From contig CAZOWM010000016.1 of NCBI GenBank assembly GCA_964583615.1, forward strand, positions 1 through 64,000: DNA of 64,000 nt, given 5' to 3'. The position numbers and the translations under genes are program-made. Under the pieces are notes generated by a model, which saw only the letters and a list, made by a program, of their open reading frames with translations, was not told the DNA's origin and ran no database searches. Source of the stretch: CAZOWM01 sp964583615. GTDB lineage: Bacteria; Spirochaetota; B62-G9; DRHN01. Positions 54,101-62,653 of the stretch are shown piece by piece; position 1 is the first letter of the stretch; every line of letters begins with the position of its first letter.

Positions 54101-54489
54101 ACCGCTTCAGAGAACTTTCCTGCCCCGATGAGTGCGATGTATCCCTGTATGTCGATGTGTGCCGGACACTCCAGAGAACACGGAGCGACACAGTCACCGA
54201 AGTGATCGGAGATGAGGAGAGAAAGGCTGAGCTTTCGCGCTTCGATCACATCGGGGTCCTCCGTATGTATTTCCATTCCCCCGGTGACTTTTGTGGTGCA
54301 GCTCGGGACAAGCGACTTTGCCCCTTTTACCTTAACAAGACAGACCCGGCACGAACCGAAGGGTTCAAGCCTCTCGTCGTGACAGAGCGTGGGAATAAAC
54401 ACGTGTTCTCTTCTGGCAACTTCGAGGATGGTTTCTTCGGAGTCAGCCGTCACCTTCTTTCCGTTGAGCGTGATCTGTATACCAGGCAT
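51121..54489 (-). CDS. NfnB/GltD-NuoG hybrid, Stn-A-like subunit
   Basis: 1122 aa. Order: N-terminal [2Fe-2S] domain (C36, C47, C50, C64); GltD/NfnB-type region (100-575) with GSGPAGLSCSYYL for FAD and TGGGNTAMDAARTAL for NADPH; two [4Fe-4S] motifs (CIKCGICVRIC at 625, CDFCGQCADSCP at 669); a molybdopterin-type Fe4S4 domain (704-760, CIHCSLLC); and a degenerate NuoG-like C-terminal domain without any formate-dehydrogenase active-site motif. The start follows GAGGAAACAG. It should exchange electrons between NADPH and the NuoF/NuoE-like subunits. It resembles StnA of the Sporomusa-type bifurcating transhydrogenase as recalled. A formate dehydrogenase or hydrogenase role is excluded. Confidence 0.85.
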   Translation of the reverse strand: MPGIQITLNGKKVTADSEETILEVARREHVFIPTLCHDERLEPFGSCRVCLVKVKGAKSLVPSCTTKVTGGMEIHTEDPDVIEARKLSLSLLISDHFGDCVAPCSLECPAHIDIQGYIALIGAGKFSEAVKLIKEKNPMPLTIGRVCPHPCESVCRRNKVDEPIAINNLKRFAADYDSMQENHWVPEIAPAKGKRIAVIGSGPAGLSCSYYLAVKGYDVTVFEKHPRPGGMLRYGIPEYRLPAEILDREIGYIKELGVTIQCGEELGRNYTIEDLKNSGYDAVFLGIGAQKTINLKIEGEKHSRVIGGIEFLHAHATATPMDIKGKTVIVTGGGNTAMDAARTALRLGASMVTVLYRRTRKEMPANEAEIGEAEEEGILFEYLAAPIRIEDAGDMIDVECIRMQLGLPDSSGRRRPVPIEGSNHRRKAHLLITAIGQRTDAFDIGVPELISARDNIQANLDTGITSDRYIYAGGDCVTGAATAIEAVAAGRKAAVSIDLYLTTGVWREKDTEEFNMTKGPLNSIPETLFEMYPKEKRAAMPALRVEERIHDCREIELGLTETEALREASRCLECGCIERFSCALKDHCTLYGVDQYDIKGEKNLYPEHNNVLDRHPAILRDENKCIKCGICVRICEEVWGLNVFGYHNRGFKTEIAPYFHLELHDTACDFCGQCADSCPTGALALNSTLKKPGPFECEKAEGNCIHCSLLCALEYNIYGDMIMKTTSAPVMGENEGNLCVRGRFGFGYLRHGERCVQPMNISDGNKKPADLSSAIRRAADIIDASEKLCILTSTQLSNEEYEKISELAHAADTAELYHIPYDMAEGARPAYPVAGKRKSFEDILSFLSPPSLSEIAESEVIVLFNIFPGRSFPILEMNIRNAAKRGALLFIISEIPTRLDEYAESIFRVRSQHSSDLLSFAGSIGNTHSASHFSGMHEFLTVREVSSSILSDVHIKPDKLAHLIEQVTKARNVSFITDEDLCTAEELEAFLMMLLSLNSGAKLLLMQRGVNPLGAQKILRKVPKKAVIGKELFEDYDSLLLYKLPDLFKNYSIPLIHVGFAPVSANAIRGVFIPSSSLLETGGTVYKYNGKKVSIRSILNSEHGLDNVDTLTQLIGKIAHVR

Positions 54490-54499
54490 CTGTTTCCTC

Positions 54500-56293
54500 T
54501 CATTGCACTTCAATTGCATCGAATCTGCAGCTGTCGTAACAGACCCCGCACTTGATGCAGAGGTCCTGGTCGATTGCGTGTACCTGTTTCTTTTCGCCTG
54601 ATATGGCATGAGTGGGACAGTTCCTGCGGCAGAGCCCGCATCCGACGCATTTATCCTCCCTGATTCTGTAGGAAATCAGACTCTTGCACTGTTTTGCGGG
54701 ACAGGTCTTTTCCCTGATATGAGTTTCGTATTCGTGTCGGAAATATTTGAGAGTCGTCAACACAGGGTTCGGAGCCGTCTTTCCGAGCGCGCAGAGTGAT
54801 CCCTGGCTGATATTTTTCGCGAGCATTTCGAGAAGCTCTATGTCGCCTTCTTCTCCATTTCCCTGTGTGATTCGTTCAAGAATCTCGAGCATTCTTTTCG
54901 TCCCGATCCTGCAGAATGTGCACTTGCCGCAGGATTCATCCTGTGTGAAAGACAGGAAATAACGGGCAATTTCCACCATGCAGGTATCTTCGTCCATCAC
55001 GATCATGCCGCCGGACCCCATGATACACCCAGCCTTTGTGAGGGACTCAAAGTCAACGGGCATGTCGAGAAGATGTTCGGGGATGCAACCGCCTGAAGGA
55101 CCTCCGGTCTGAACGGCCTTGAAGGCTTTGTTGTCCTTGATGCCTCCTCCGATATCGAATATGATTTCACGAAGCGTGATTCCCATGGGAACTTCGACCA
55201 GACCGGTATTGTTGACTTTTCCGACGAGGGAAAACACCTTGGTCCCCTTGCTGCTTTCAGTGCCTATGCTGCTGAACCAGTCTGCCCCGTGATTTATAAT
55301 CCGCGGGATATTTGCCCACGTTTCCACATTGTTGATGTTCGTCGGTTTCCCGTTATACCCTGAGATCGCAGGAAAGGGCGGCTTTACGCGTGGTTGCGGG
55401 TGTTTTCCCTCCAGGGAGCGGATGAGAGCTGTTTCCTCTCCGCACACGAAAGCTCCTGCCCCCCGGTTCACCCTGACGTCGAAGCAGAAATCAGTGCCGA
55501 GAATGTTGTCACCGATGAGACCGTAATCTCGGGCCTGTTCGATTGCACGGTTGACTCTTCGGAGTGCAAGGGGGTACTCGTTTCTGATGTAGATGAAGCC
55601 GTTTTTAGCGCCGATGGCCCGTGCCCCGATTGTCATTCCCTCCAGTACAGAGTGCGGGTCAGACTCCACTATGGAGCGGTCCATAAACGCACCCGGATCA
55701 CCTTCGTCTGCGTTGCAGATGATGTACTTTTCATCTCCCGGAGCTTTCTTGCAGACCTCCCACTTGATTCCCGTGGGAAATCCTCCTCCTCCTCTTCCCC
55801 GAAGGCCGGAACGTTTAATCTCATCAACGATCGCTTCGGGTGTCATATTTACAAGCGTTTTTACGAGTGCCTTGTATCCGTCTCGTGCGATGTATTCATC
55901 GATTTCCTCAGGGTTGATGATTCCTCTATTCGCCAGCGCAATCAGCCGCTGTTTCTTGAAGAAGCCGATGTCGTGCATTTTTGGAACAGGGGTTTCGTCT
56001 TCACCGGGTGAATACATGAGTTTTTTAACCGGTCTTCCCTTGAGAAAGTGCTCCTCAACGAGAAACGGGATATCTTTCACGGTGAGCATCTGATAGAAGA
56101 TGTCGTCGGGCTGTACAACGACGATCGGCCCGTTTGCGCAGAAACCGTTGCACCCTGTTGTGATGATCTGTATTTCCCCTTCGAGGTTATGACGGATGAT
56201 CTCCTTCTCGAGCGCATCTATTATCTGAAACGCACCGTTGGAGACACAACCGGTACCCGTGCAGACCATCAGGTTCATACGATATCGAGGCAT
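54500..56293 (-). CDS. HydB/NuoF-like NADH-binding subunit of the Stn-like complex
   Basis: 597 aa. N-terminal thioredoxin-like [2Fe-2S] domain (VCTGTGCVSNGA, TTGCNGFCANGP), FMN loop GRGGGGFPTGIKWEV, NADH-binding GEETALIRSLEGKHP, cluster CGKCTFCRIGTKRM and two C-terminal [4Fe-4S] motifs (CVGCGLCRRNCP, CIKCGVCYDSC). It is a paralogue of the protein at 44713-46608. It ends 10 bases before the hybrid gene. With the NuoE-like and [2Fe-2S] proteins upstream it forms the NADH module of the second complex. Confidence 0.9.
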   Translation of the reverse strand: MPRYRMNLMVCTGTGCVSNGAFQIIDALEKEIIRHNLEGEIQIITTGCNGFCANGPIVVVQPDDIFYQMLTVKDIPFLVEEHFLKGRPVKKLMYSPGEDETPVPKMHDIGFFKKQRLIALANRGIINPEEIDEYIARDGYKALVKTLVNMTPEAIVDEIKRSGLRGRGGGGFPTGIKWEVCKKAPGDEKYIICNADEGDPGAFMDRSIVESDPHSVLEGMTIGARAIGAKNGFIYIRNEYPLALRRVNRAIEQARDYGLIGDNILGTDFCFDVRVNRGAGAFVCGEETALIRSLEGKHPQPRVKPPFPAISGYNGKPTNINNVETWANIPRIINHGADWFSSIGTESSKGTKVFSLVGKVNNTGLVEVPMGITLREIIFDIGGGIKDNKAFKAVQTGGPSGGCIPEHLLDMPVDFESLTKAGCIMGSGGMIVMDEDTCMVEIARYFLSFTQDESCGKCTFCRIGTKRMLEILERITQGNGEEGDIELLEMLAKNISQGSLCALGKTAPNPVLTTLKYFRHEYETHIREKTCPAKQCKSLISYRIREDKCVGCGLCRRNCPTHAISGEKKQVHAIDQDLCIKCGVCYDSCRFDAIEVQ

Positions 56294-56674
56294 TTACGAA
56301 ACCCTCTCGCTTCCGATTGCCAGAGCATATTCTGCAACCACTTTTCCACCCTGCACATGCTCTTTGAAAATTCTCTCAACCTTTTCCTGCGTCAGGTCAA
56401 CGTATTTCACCGGTGGTTTTCCCTTCAACTCAACAGTGGCCATCGGCTCCCGGCTGCAGAGCCCCGCGCACCCGGAAGTCGTAAGAATAATGTCCTCAGC
56501 ATTGGACTCCTCTATACCCTTCAGAAAGGCGCTCAATATGTCTCTGGCCCCTGAGGCTATGCCGCATGTGCCCATATGCACGGTAATCTTTGCACGCCCC
56601 GCGCCTTCACGCAAGATGGTCGTCGCCTTCATCCTTTGGCTGATTTTATCCAGATCCTCAGGCTTCAGTTTCAT
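56294..56674 (-). CDS. Thioredoxin-like [2Fe-2S] ferredoxin
   Basis: 126 aa. Ligands are in HMGTCGIASGARD and TSGCAGLCSREP, the arrangement of the small ferredoxins beside HydABC-type enzymes. It looks like a free version of the N-terminal domain of the NuoF-like protein encoded next. The ATG at 56674 follows AAGGAG; an in-frame ATG at 56716 has no site. It abuts the NuoF-like gene. It may be an additional electron carrier of the Stn-like complex. Confidence 0.85.
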   Translation of the reverse strand: MKLKPEDLDKISQRMKATTILREGAGRAKITVHMGTCGIASGARDILSAFLKGIEESNAEDIILTTSGCAGLCSREPMATVELKGKPPVKYVDLTQEKVERIFKEHVQGGKVVAEYALAIGSERVS

Positions 56675-56690
56675 GGAAAGGCTCCTTGTA

Positions 56691-57164
56691 TTATCCTTTT
56701 TTTCGGTATTCTTCAACGATTTTGATGAATCGTCCCGGTGTGAGTTTTCCGTAGGTCGTGTCGTTTATCATCACTACAGGCGCGAGCGCACAACACCCGA
56801 GACATGCCACTTTTTCGAGGGTAAAGAGCATGTCCTCTGTGGTTTCGCCGTTTTCTATCCCCAGGTCCCGGCTTATTACATCTGTGAGCTTTGAAGCGCC
56901 CGCAATGTGACATGCGGTACCGTGGCAGATACGGATGAGATATTTTCCGATAGGTTCAAATCTGAATTGCGTGTAGAAGGTTGCAGCGCTGAGAACTCTT
57001 GCAATCGGGATATTCATCCTGAGTGCAAGAATCGTCAGCACCTCTTTTGGTAAATACCCGTATTGTGCCTGTATGTCCTGAAGAACGGTAATGAGAGTAC
57101 TGCCGGTTGCGTTCTCCTTTTCAATGATCGACAAAGCAGGTTCGATATCTAAATCAGTCATCAT
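56691..57164 (-). CDS. HydC/NuoE-like [2Fe-2S] subunit of the Stn-like complex
   Basis: 157 aa. Cluster ligands lie in ICHGTACHIAGA and ACLGCCALAPVVMIN. Two ATG codons in tandem could start it, both near AAAGGATGA. It is the first gene of the long minus-strand operon running to fdhA at 42037. It is paralogous to the subunit at 46611-47060. The upstream gap of 137 bases must hold the operon promoter; no strong match was picked out by eye. Confidence 0.9.
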   Translation of the reverse strand: MMTDLDIEPALSIIEKENATGSTLITVLQDIQAQYGYLPKEVLTILALRMNIPIARVLSAATFYTQFRFEPIGKYLIRICHGTACHIAGASKLTDVISRDLGIENGETTEDMLFTLEKVACLGCCALAPVVMINDTTYGKLTPGRFIKIVEEYRKKG

Positions 57165-57301
57165 TCATCCTTTTATCTGGCCGGTTTTTTGCACACGCAA
57201 TACACCGCATAATGGTGGGAGAGACCGGTTTCCCGGATGAGAAGTGCGATAAGGCAAACTTTCGTGCGGCTCACACACAATTCGATGGTTTATGAACGGG
57301 A

Positions 57302-57607
57302 TCAGCGTAATTCCTTCAATATTTTCAGGTCCTTGACCTCTTCGTGCCTTCCGAACGTACTGTCGGATTTCAATGAAATGATCTCGGCACAGTTTTCATC
57401 CTTCTTTATGGTATCCAGCACGCTTTCAACGGTCAATTGTTTCTTTGAAAAAGGAAGATCCAGCGTTAGGAGAAAATCATAGGCACCGATTACCCGATCA
57501 ACGAACTCCACCCCATCAAGGCTCTCGTATTGCTTTTTGATTTCCCACAATCGGTCCCCTTCTGCGTGCTGTCTCAGCTTTACGATGAGGTAGCCCCGGG
57601 ATCCCAT
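57302..57607 (-). CDS. Stand-alone Lrp/AsnC-type ligand-binding (RAM) domain protein
   Basis: 101 aa. It starts RGYLIVKLRQHAEG and has the GAYDFLLTLDLP strand common in AsnC ligand-binding domains, with no helix-turn-helix. Such proteins may form rings that bind amino acids. AAGGAG precedes the ATG. The role here is unknown; it lies between the electron-transfer operon and a protease gene. Confidence 0.65.
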   Translation of the reverse strand: MGSRGYLIVKLRQHAEGDRLWEIKKQYESLDGVEFVDRVIGAYDFLLTLDLPFSKKQLTVESVLDTIKKDENCAEIISLKSDSTFGRHEEVKDLKILKELR

Positions 57608-57788
57608 ACGAACTCCTTCGGTAATTTTCTCCTAAATATATCAAATTATTAAAGGTTGTTCCAGGAAAATGTTGCCCATTTTTGATGTGATCGGGTATTT
57701 TGCCGCCTGACGGTAATTATGCGGAATAATAGTGAAAAGAGTTTGAAATATTATTAAATTTACTTCAAAAGAACGGGAGGTACAAGCG

Positions 57789-59264
57789 ATGCAAAAAGGC
57801 GGAAAGATCTATATCTTATCCGGGTTCCTTGCTGTAGCAATTCTCTTTTTTCTCCTCGGAATGGGTTCAGACTCTGAAAAGGGGAAAGCGGAGGAAGCGT
57901 CACCTGCCGCAACAATCGTAATAAAGGATGAGGGCGGATTCTCTACTGCGATAAGCGAGGTTGCCAATGCACTGATGCCCGCTGTTGTGCACATCGATGT
58001 TTCAGGTTCCGTGGTGCAGCGCGCGCCTGTATCCCCCTTCGGGAATGATCCGTTTTTCCGGTACTTCTTCGGACCGCCTCAGGAAATGGAACGGGAGGTT
58101 CCAGTGCAAGCGCTCGGGAGCGGTGTAATAATCTCAAGAGACGGGTATATCATCACCAACAATCACGTGGTTCAGAATGCGGATACAATAAGCGTTGAGC
58201 TGTATGACGGGAGCCTGTACGAGGCGGAACTCGTCGGAAGAGACCCGGGTACGGATCTCGGAGTAGTGAAAATAGAACCGACCCCTAACATGAAATACGC
58301 AACTTTTGGAGACTCGGATAGGTGTAAGGTCGGCGAGTGGGTTATTGCCATCGGTTCTCCAAGAGGTCTTGACTGGACCGTTACCGCAGGAATTATCAGC
58401 GCGAAAAACAGAACGAACATAGGCGTGCTCGGGCCAACAGGGTATGAGGATTTTATTCAAACCGACGCCTCAATCAACCCGGGGAACAGCGGCGGGCCGC
58501 TCATAAACCTCAATGGAGAGGTAATCGGCATTAATTCTCTCATCGTTTCCGCTTCACGAGGGTCAGAAGGGCTTGGTTTTGCCATTCCCTCGAACATGGC
58601 GAAGGCGATTTCGGATTCGCTTATCAAACACGGAAAGGTGATCCGGGGATATCTCGGGGTAAATATCCAGGATGTCACTCCAGAAATCGCAAAGAGCCTG
58701 AAGCTCGAGAAAAATTTCAAAGGAGTGATCATTGCCGATGTTCTTCCAGACAGCCCGGCTGCACAGGCAGGAATCGAGCAGGGAGACATTGTCATCGAGT
58801 ATAACGGCAAGAAAGTCGATAACAGTTCACAACTCAGGAACAACGCCGCACAAACAACACCGGGGAAGACGGTGGCTCTCAAAATTCTTCGCAACGGCAG
58901 GGAAATCGAGATATCCGTGATGGTCGGAGAGCTCGGAAAGTACGAGAAGGCGGGCGGAGGAGGAACAGGAGGAGATCTCCTCGGTCTTTCAGTTGAGAAA
59001 GTTACCCCCTCCATTGCACGGCGGATCGGGCTTATAAAAGCGAGCGGTGTGATCATTATTGAAGTAAGGTCCGGGAGTGTGGCGGAGAATGTCGGTCTGG
59101 AAGAAGGAGACATCATTTTTCGTATCGGGAATGTTCCGGTAAACGACCCCGGAGAGTTCAACAGGCTCGTGGAAACTTTTGCAGATGAGGGAGAGGTTTT
59201 GCTGCTCGTGAGAGACGGAAAAAGCGGCAGGGTCGGCTATCTCGTGGTTCCACTAAACGAGTGA
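57789..59264 (+). CDS. degQ: HtrA/DegQ-family periplasmic serine protease
   Basis: 491 aa. An N-terminal hydrophobic segment (7-25) acts as a signal or anchor. The trypsin-like domain has the triad H126 (TNNHVV), D156 (GTDLGVV) and S234 (NPGNSGGP). Two PDZ domains follow, at about 285-375 and 395-485. It degrades misfolded envelope proteins. GGGAGG precedes the ATG. The length and domain order are standard. The 57608-57788 gap carries the divergent promoter region for this gene and the AsnC-like gene. Confidence 0.92.
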   Translation: MQKGGKIYILSGFLAVAILFFLLGMGSDSEKGKAEEASPAATIVIKDEGGFSTAISEVANALMPAVVHIDVSGSVVQRAPVSPFGNDPFFRYFFGPPQEMEREVPVQALGSGVIISRDGYIITNNHVVQNADTISVELYDGSLYEAELVGRDPGTDLGVVKIEPTPNMKYATFGDSDRCKVGEWVIAIGSPRGLDWTVTAGIISAKNRTNIGVLGPTGYEDFIQTDASINPGNSGGPLINLNGEVIGINSLIVSASRGSEGLGFAIPSNMAKAISDSLIKHGKVIRGYLGVNIQDVTPEIAKSLKLEKNFKGVIIADVLPDSPAAQAGIEQGDIVIEYNGKKVDNSSQLRNNAAQTTPGKTVALKILRNGREIEISVMVGELGKYEKAGGGGTGGDLLGLSVEKVTPSIARRIGLIKASGVIIIEVRSGSVAENVGLEEGDIIFRIGNVPVNDPGEFNRLVETFADEGEVLLLVRDGKSGRVGYLVVPLNE

Positions 59265-59311
59265 TGGGTCTCGGGAAGGCCTGAAAAAAACATGAAGTGC
59301 GGGTCATTCAG

Positions 59312-59568
59312 TCACTCTATTGCCGGGGCTTCGAAGTCATAGGTTCGCGGAATCTCGCCAGTCAGAAAAAAACTCTGAAAAGAAGTACTGCTCCTATTGA
59401 GCACAAATCGAAAACCTGATGCTTCGAGTTCTTCTCTGCTGTAGGGGATTGCAATAGAAGAAACTTCGAGAACATTTGAGATGTCTTTTTCGATGTAAAG
59501 AAAAGGCCGTGTTCTGCTTCGAGTCCCCGCCTGTAAACACTGTTTTCAACGAGAATCGTAATTTTTAA
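59312..59568 (-). pseudogene. Decayed metallo-beta-lactamase-fold hydrolase gene
   Basis: Directly after the nadB stop the minus strand reads LKITILVENSVYRRGLEAEH, then G. This is the N-terminus of MBL-fold proteins related to dihydropterin synthase, but with TTA where the start should be. After a frameshift near 59503 the next frame continues with YIEKDISNVLEVSSIAIPYS and ends TGEIPRTYDFE followed by a stop. The metal-binding HxHxDH region is missing. The gene has lost its start, its middle (about 100 codons) and its frame. It is not functional. Confidence 0.7.
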
Positions 59569-59577
59569 AAAGAACGC

Positions 59578-61158
59578 TCAGGATTCGTCCAGTCTGAAGT
59601 GACATCCGATAGTCTTACGGTTTCGTCTCGCGAATTGCGCGATGAGGGTTGCCACGAGAATACCGTTTCTCAGCTCGATTTTTCCTTTCGTCAGGTTCGT
59701 GTCTCTGTAGTAGTCTGAAATTCTCAAGTAGAGATTCAGGAGATCGGACTTTGCCCTGGTCAGACGTGTCTCGGTTCGTACGATGCCGACGTAGTTCCAC
59801 ATTGTGCTTTTCAGGTTGTTCCAGTCCTGGATGATGAGCAGAGAATCATGATTTGATGTGCTCATATTCAGGGGGTATACCCAGTCCACGATGTCAGAAA
59901 AGTACTGTTCCCGCTTGGGGGCATGCGAAGCGTATGTTCCCGCGCGTTTCCCGAACACGAGACCTTCGAGAAGAGATACGGAGGCGAGTCGGTTTGCCCC
60001 GTGTATTCCGGAACATGAAGATTCCCCCACCGCATAAAGCCCGCTTATCGTTGTGTTTCCCCATTCCCCGATGAGAATGCCTCCGCAGAAGTAGTGTTCG
60101 GCAGGAACAACGGGAATCGGCTCCTTCGAAATGTCGATTTTATGTTTCTTGCACTCTTTGTAGATACCGGGAAAGCGTGCGCTGATGTTGATCCCTTTTT
60201 CGTTATGGTGTGCGATATCGAGAAACACATGGGTGGATTCCATTCGTGTCATTTCATTATAGATTGCCCGGGCCACCTCGTCTCGGGGAGCGAGGTCAGC
60301 CCACTCGGCTGAGTACCGCTTCATGAACTCCTCGCCATCCTTGTTCAGGAGTCTGCCGCCCTCTCCCCGCACAGCTTCGGAAATGAGGAATCCGCTTTCC
60401 TCTGCTGAAAAGAACATCGTCGGATGGAACTGTACATACTCCATGTTCGTGACGGTTGCACCGGCCCTGTAGGACATGCAGATTCCGTCTCCGGTCGCGC
60501 ATTCTGGATTCGTGGTGTATTTGTAGAGATTACCGATGCCTCCGGTGGCGACGATGGTTGCATCGGCGAGAAGTGTCTGCACATCCCCGGTGTCGTTATT
60601 CAGCGCGTATGCACCGAGGCATAAGTTCTCCTTGTAATTTGACAAAGGATTTTTGGAATTGTGTTGGGTTGTGATGAGATCTATGGCCGTCAGATTGGTA
60701 AATAATTCTATATTTTTCGTTTCATGCACTTTTTCCAGGATTTTTTTTTCGATTTCCTCCCCTGTGGTGTCGTAGTTGTGAAGGATCCGCTTTTTTGTGT
60801 GTGCTGCTTCCTGTGTGAAGTGATACTTTTCGGTTTTGGTTTTCGTAAAATTCACCCCGCATTTGTCTACAAGAAAATCCATGACGATCGCCGGCCCCTC
60901 CTCAACCACGATACGAACAGCGTCCGGATTGGATATACCGTCTCCCGCACGCATGATGTCCTCGTAGAGAATCTCCTTTGTGTCGTCCTCTCCGATGACC
61001 ACGATTCCACCCTGCGCATACCGGGTATTTGTTTCCATGGGATCCACCATCTTTGTGATGAGAAACACCCTTTTCCCTGATTCTGCTGCTGCAATCGCAG
61101 CAGTGCACCCTGCTATTCCGCTGCCGATAATGAGTACTTCTGTCTTTTCGCGTATCAC
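59578..61158 (-). CDS. nadB: L-aspartate oxidase
   Basis: 526 aa. N-terminal FAD loop (IIGSGIAGCTAAIAAAESG), TRYAQGGIVV near the active site, and HPTMFFSAEESGFLISEAVR with RGEGGRLLN are typical of NadB. Fumarate would serve as electron acceptor in an anaerobe. It begins the NAD synthesis pathway by making iminoaspartate. It starts with GTG preceded by GAGGAG. No nadA or nadC is seen nearby. It is downstream of thrC in the same direction. Confidence 0.9.
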   Translation of the reverse strand: MIREKTEVLIIGSGIAGCTAAIAAAESGKRVFLITKMVDPMETNTRYAQGGIVVIGEDDTKEILYEDIMRAGDGISNPDAVRIVVEEGPAIVMDFLVDKCGVNFTKTKTEKYHFTQEAAHTKKRILHNYDTTGEEIEKKILEKVHETKNIELFTNLTAIDLITTQHNSKNPLSNYKENLCLGAYALNNDTGDVQTLLADATIVATGGIGNLYKYTTNPECATGDGICMSYRAGATVTNMEYVQFHPTMFFSAEESGFLISEAVRGEGGRLLNKDGEEFMKRYSAEWADLAPRDEVARAIYNEMTRMESTHVFLDIAHHNEKGINISARFPGIYKECKKHKIDISKEPIPVVPAEHYFCGGILIGEWGNTTISGLYAVGESSCSGIHGANRLASVSLLEGLVFGKRAGTYASHAPKREQYFSDIVDWVYPLNMSTSNHDSLLIIQDWNNLKSTMWNYVGIVRTETRLTRAKSDLLNLYLRISDYYRDTNLTKGKIELRNGILVATLIAQFARRNRKTIGCHFRLDES

Positions 61159-61198
61159 TTGCGAAGGCTCCTCTTCGGATACCCGTAAGCAATCATGC

Positions 61199-62653
61199 TC
61201 ACAGGAATACAGACTTAATTTTGTTTTTCACTTCTTCGTACTGTTCCTCGCTCATCCGTTTCGCACCTGATGAATCAATGAGAGGTTGTGCACCGACGTC
61301 ATATATCCTTTCCTCGAGTTTTTCCTGCTTTCGTATCCCCTCTGGAATTTCCGGCCCGATACCGATTGACTTTCGTATATCCTCAGGAAACTTTCCAGGA
61401 TCCGCAGTTTCATAAATCACTGCAGGCATTGAATGATTTTCAGATGAGTACAGTTCGTAGGATTTCCACCCCACCGCTCCGTGGGGATCGAGAATGACCT
61501 TGTACCTGTCGTATACTTCCTTTATCGTGCGGTAGTGCGTATCGTTACTGACGCTCACTGAGTAGATGTCTTTTCGCATCTCTTTCAGGTCGGGCATGCG
61601 CGCCAAATATCCCGCATGGGTGATTCTTCTGGTCGTTTCGTCCCTTTTATCGTACATGTGTCCGCCGTAAAACTCGATGAGCCTCGCGAGGTTGGAAGGG
61701 TGTGAGACAATCATGGCCGTGGAAGGTGACCAGCGAGAAGGCTCCACCTTATAGTGTTCTGTGCTGAGAAAATCTGGAAACTCTCTGTTCTCATTCACCC
61801 CGCAAACGATTTTCTTGATGGGGAGCCCCATCTGCTTGGCAATAACTGTTCCCATCATGTCCCCGAAATTCCCGGATGGCACGCTGCATACAATCTGCTC
61901 TCCGCCGAGGTTGAGCCTGGAATATGCGAAAAATGGATACACTGCCTGAGGAAGCAGCCTTCCGAGGCTGATGGAGTTTGCAGAAGTAAATCTGTCAGGG
62001 TCATGAAAACATTCTTCAGCAAAGCCTCTATCGCTCAAAAGGTTTTTTGCAATTTCCTGGCAGACGTCGAAATCTCCGTTCACTGCGAAGGCGTGGATAT
62101 TTTTCAGAAGTGTCGTCATTTGCCTTTGTTGATGATCACTGATCGCATCTCTGGGAAAAAACACGATATTTGAAACGTTTTCAAGCCCTTGGAGCGCGTC
62201 CGCAACTGCTCCGCCTGTGTCTCCGCTCGTGGCCACGACCACAACCCTTCGGAGGCCGCTTTCTCCCAGAAAGTAGTTCAGAGCTCTTCCAAAAAAACGG
62301 GCTGCGAAGTCTTTGAACGAGTAGGTCGGCCCCTTCGAAAGCCACATGATGTGCGTTTGACCCGTAACCCGCTGTATATCGACCGGGATCACTGACTCAT
62401 CGTACGCGTCCTCGAGCAGCGCGATGAAATCATTTTCCCTGATATCCTGAGTTACAAAGGGTGAGAGAACGCTGAACGCAATCTCCGAGTAACGAGCGGA
62501 TTCCATTCTCCGTATCTGTTCACTGGTCAGTTTCGGTATGTCCTGACGCCACATCATGTAAAGGCCGTATTCAGATGCGATTCCGTTCAGGAGTGCCTGT
62601 CTGAATCCGACGTTTTCTCGGTGATTGTTCGTGCTGTGAAAGTAAATCGGCAT
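61199..62653 (-). CDS. thrC: Threonine synthase (long type)
   Basis: 484 aa. PLP lysine K114 lies in SKGPTYSFKDFAARFFG. The N-terminus (STNNHRENVGFRQALLNGIA) and ATSGDTGGAVADAL loop are those of the E. coli/yeast-type enzyme. It converts phosphohomoserine to threonine. This is the likely biosynthetic copy, in contrast to the short zinc-ribbon homologue at 5101-6246. It lies between nadB and the rluD-like gene on the same strand. Confidence 0.9.
   Translation of the reverse strand: MPIYFHSTNNHRENVGFRQALLNGIASEYGLYMMWRQDIPKLTSEQIRRMESARYSEIAFSVLSPFVTQDIRENDFIALLEDAYDESVIPVDIQRVTGQTHIMWLSKGPTYSFKDFAARFFGRALNYFLGESGLRRVVVVATSGDTGGAVADALQGLENVSNIVFFPRDAISDHQQRQMTTLLKNIHAFAVNGDFDVCQEIAKNLLSDRGFAEECFHDPDRFTSANSISLGRLLPQAVYPFFAYSRLNLGGEQIVCSVPSGNFGDMMGTVIAKQMGLPIKKIVCGVNENREFPDFLSTEHYKVEPSRWSPSTAMIVSHPSNLARLIEFYGGHMYDKRDETTRRITHAGYLARMPDLKEMRKDIYSVSVSNDTHYRTIKEVYDRYKVILDPHGAVGWKSYELYSSENHSMPAVIYETADPGKFPEDIRKSIGIGPEIPEGIRKQEKLEERIYDVGAQPLIDSSGAKRMSEEQYEEVKNKIKSVFL

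Noticed and set aside
44713..57164. [FeFe] hydrogenase HydABC
   Set aside because: HydB- and HydC-like subunits are present, but no protein has the H-cluster motifs; the catalytic partners are a Mo/W formate dehydrogenase and an NfnB-NuoG hybrid.
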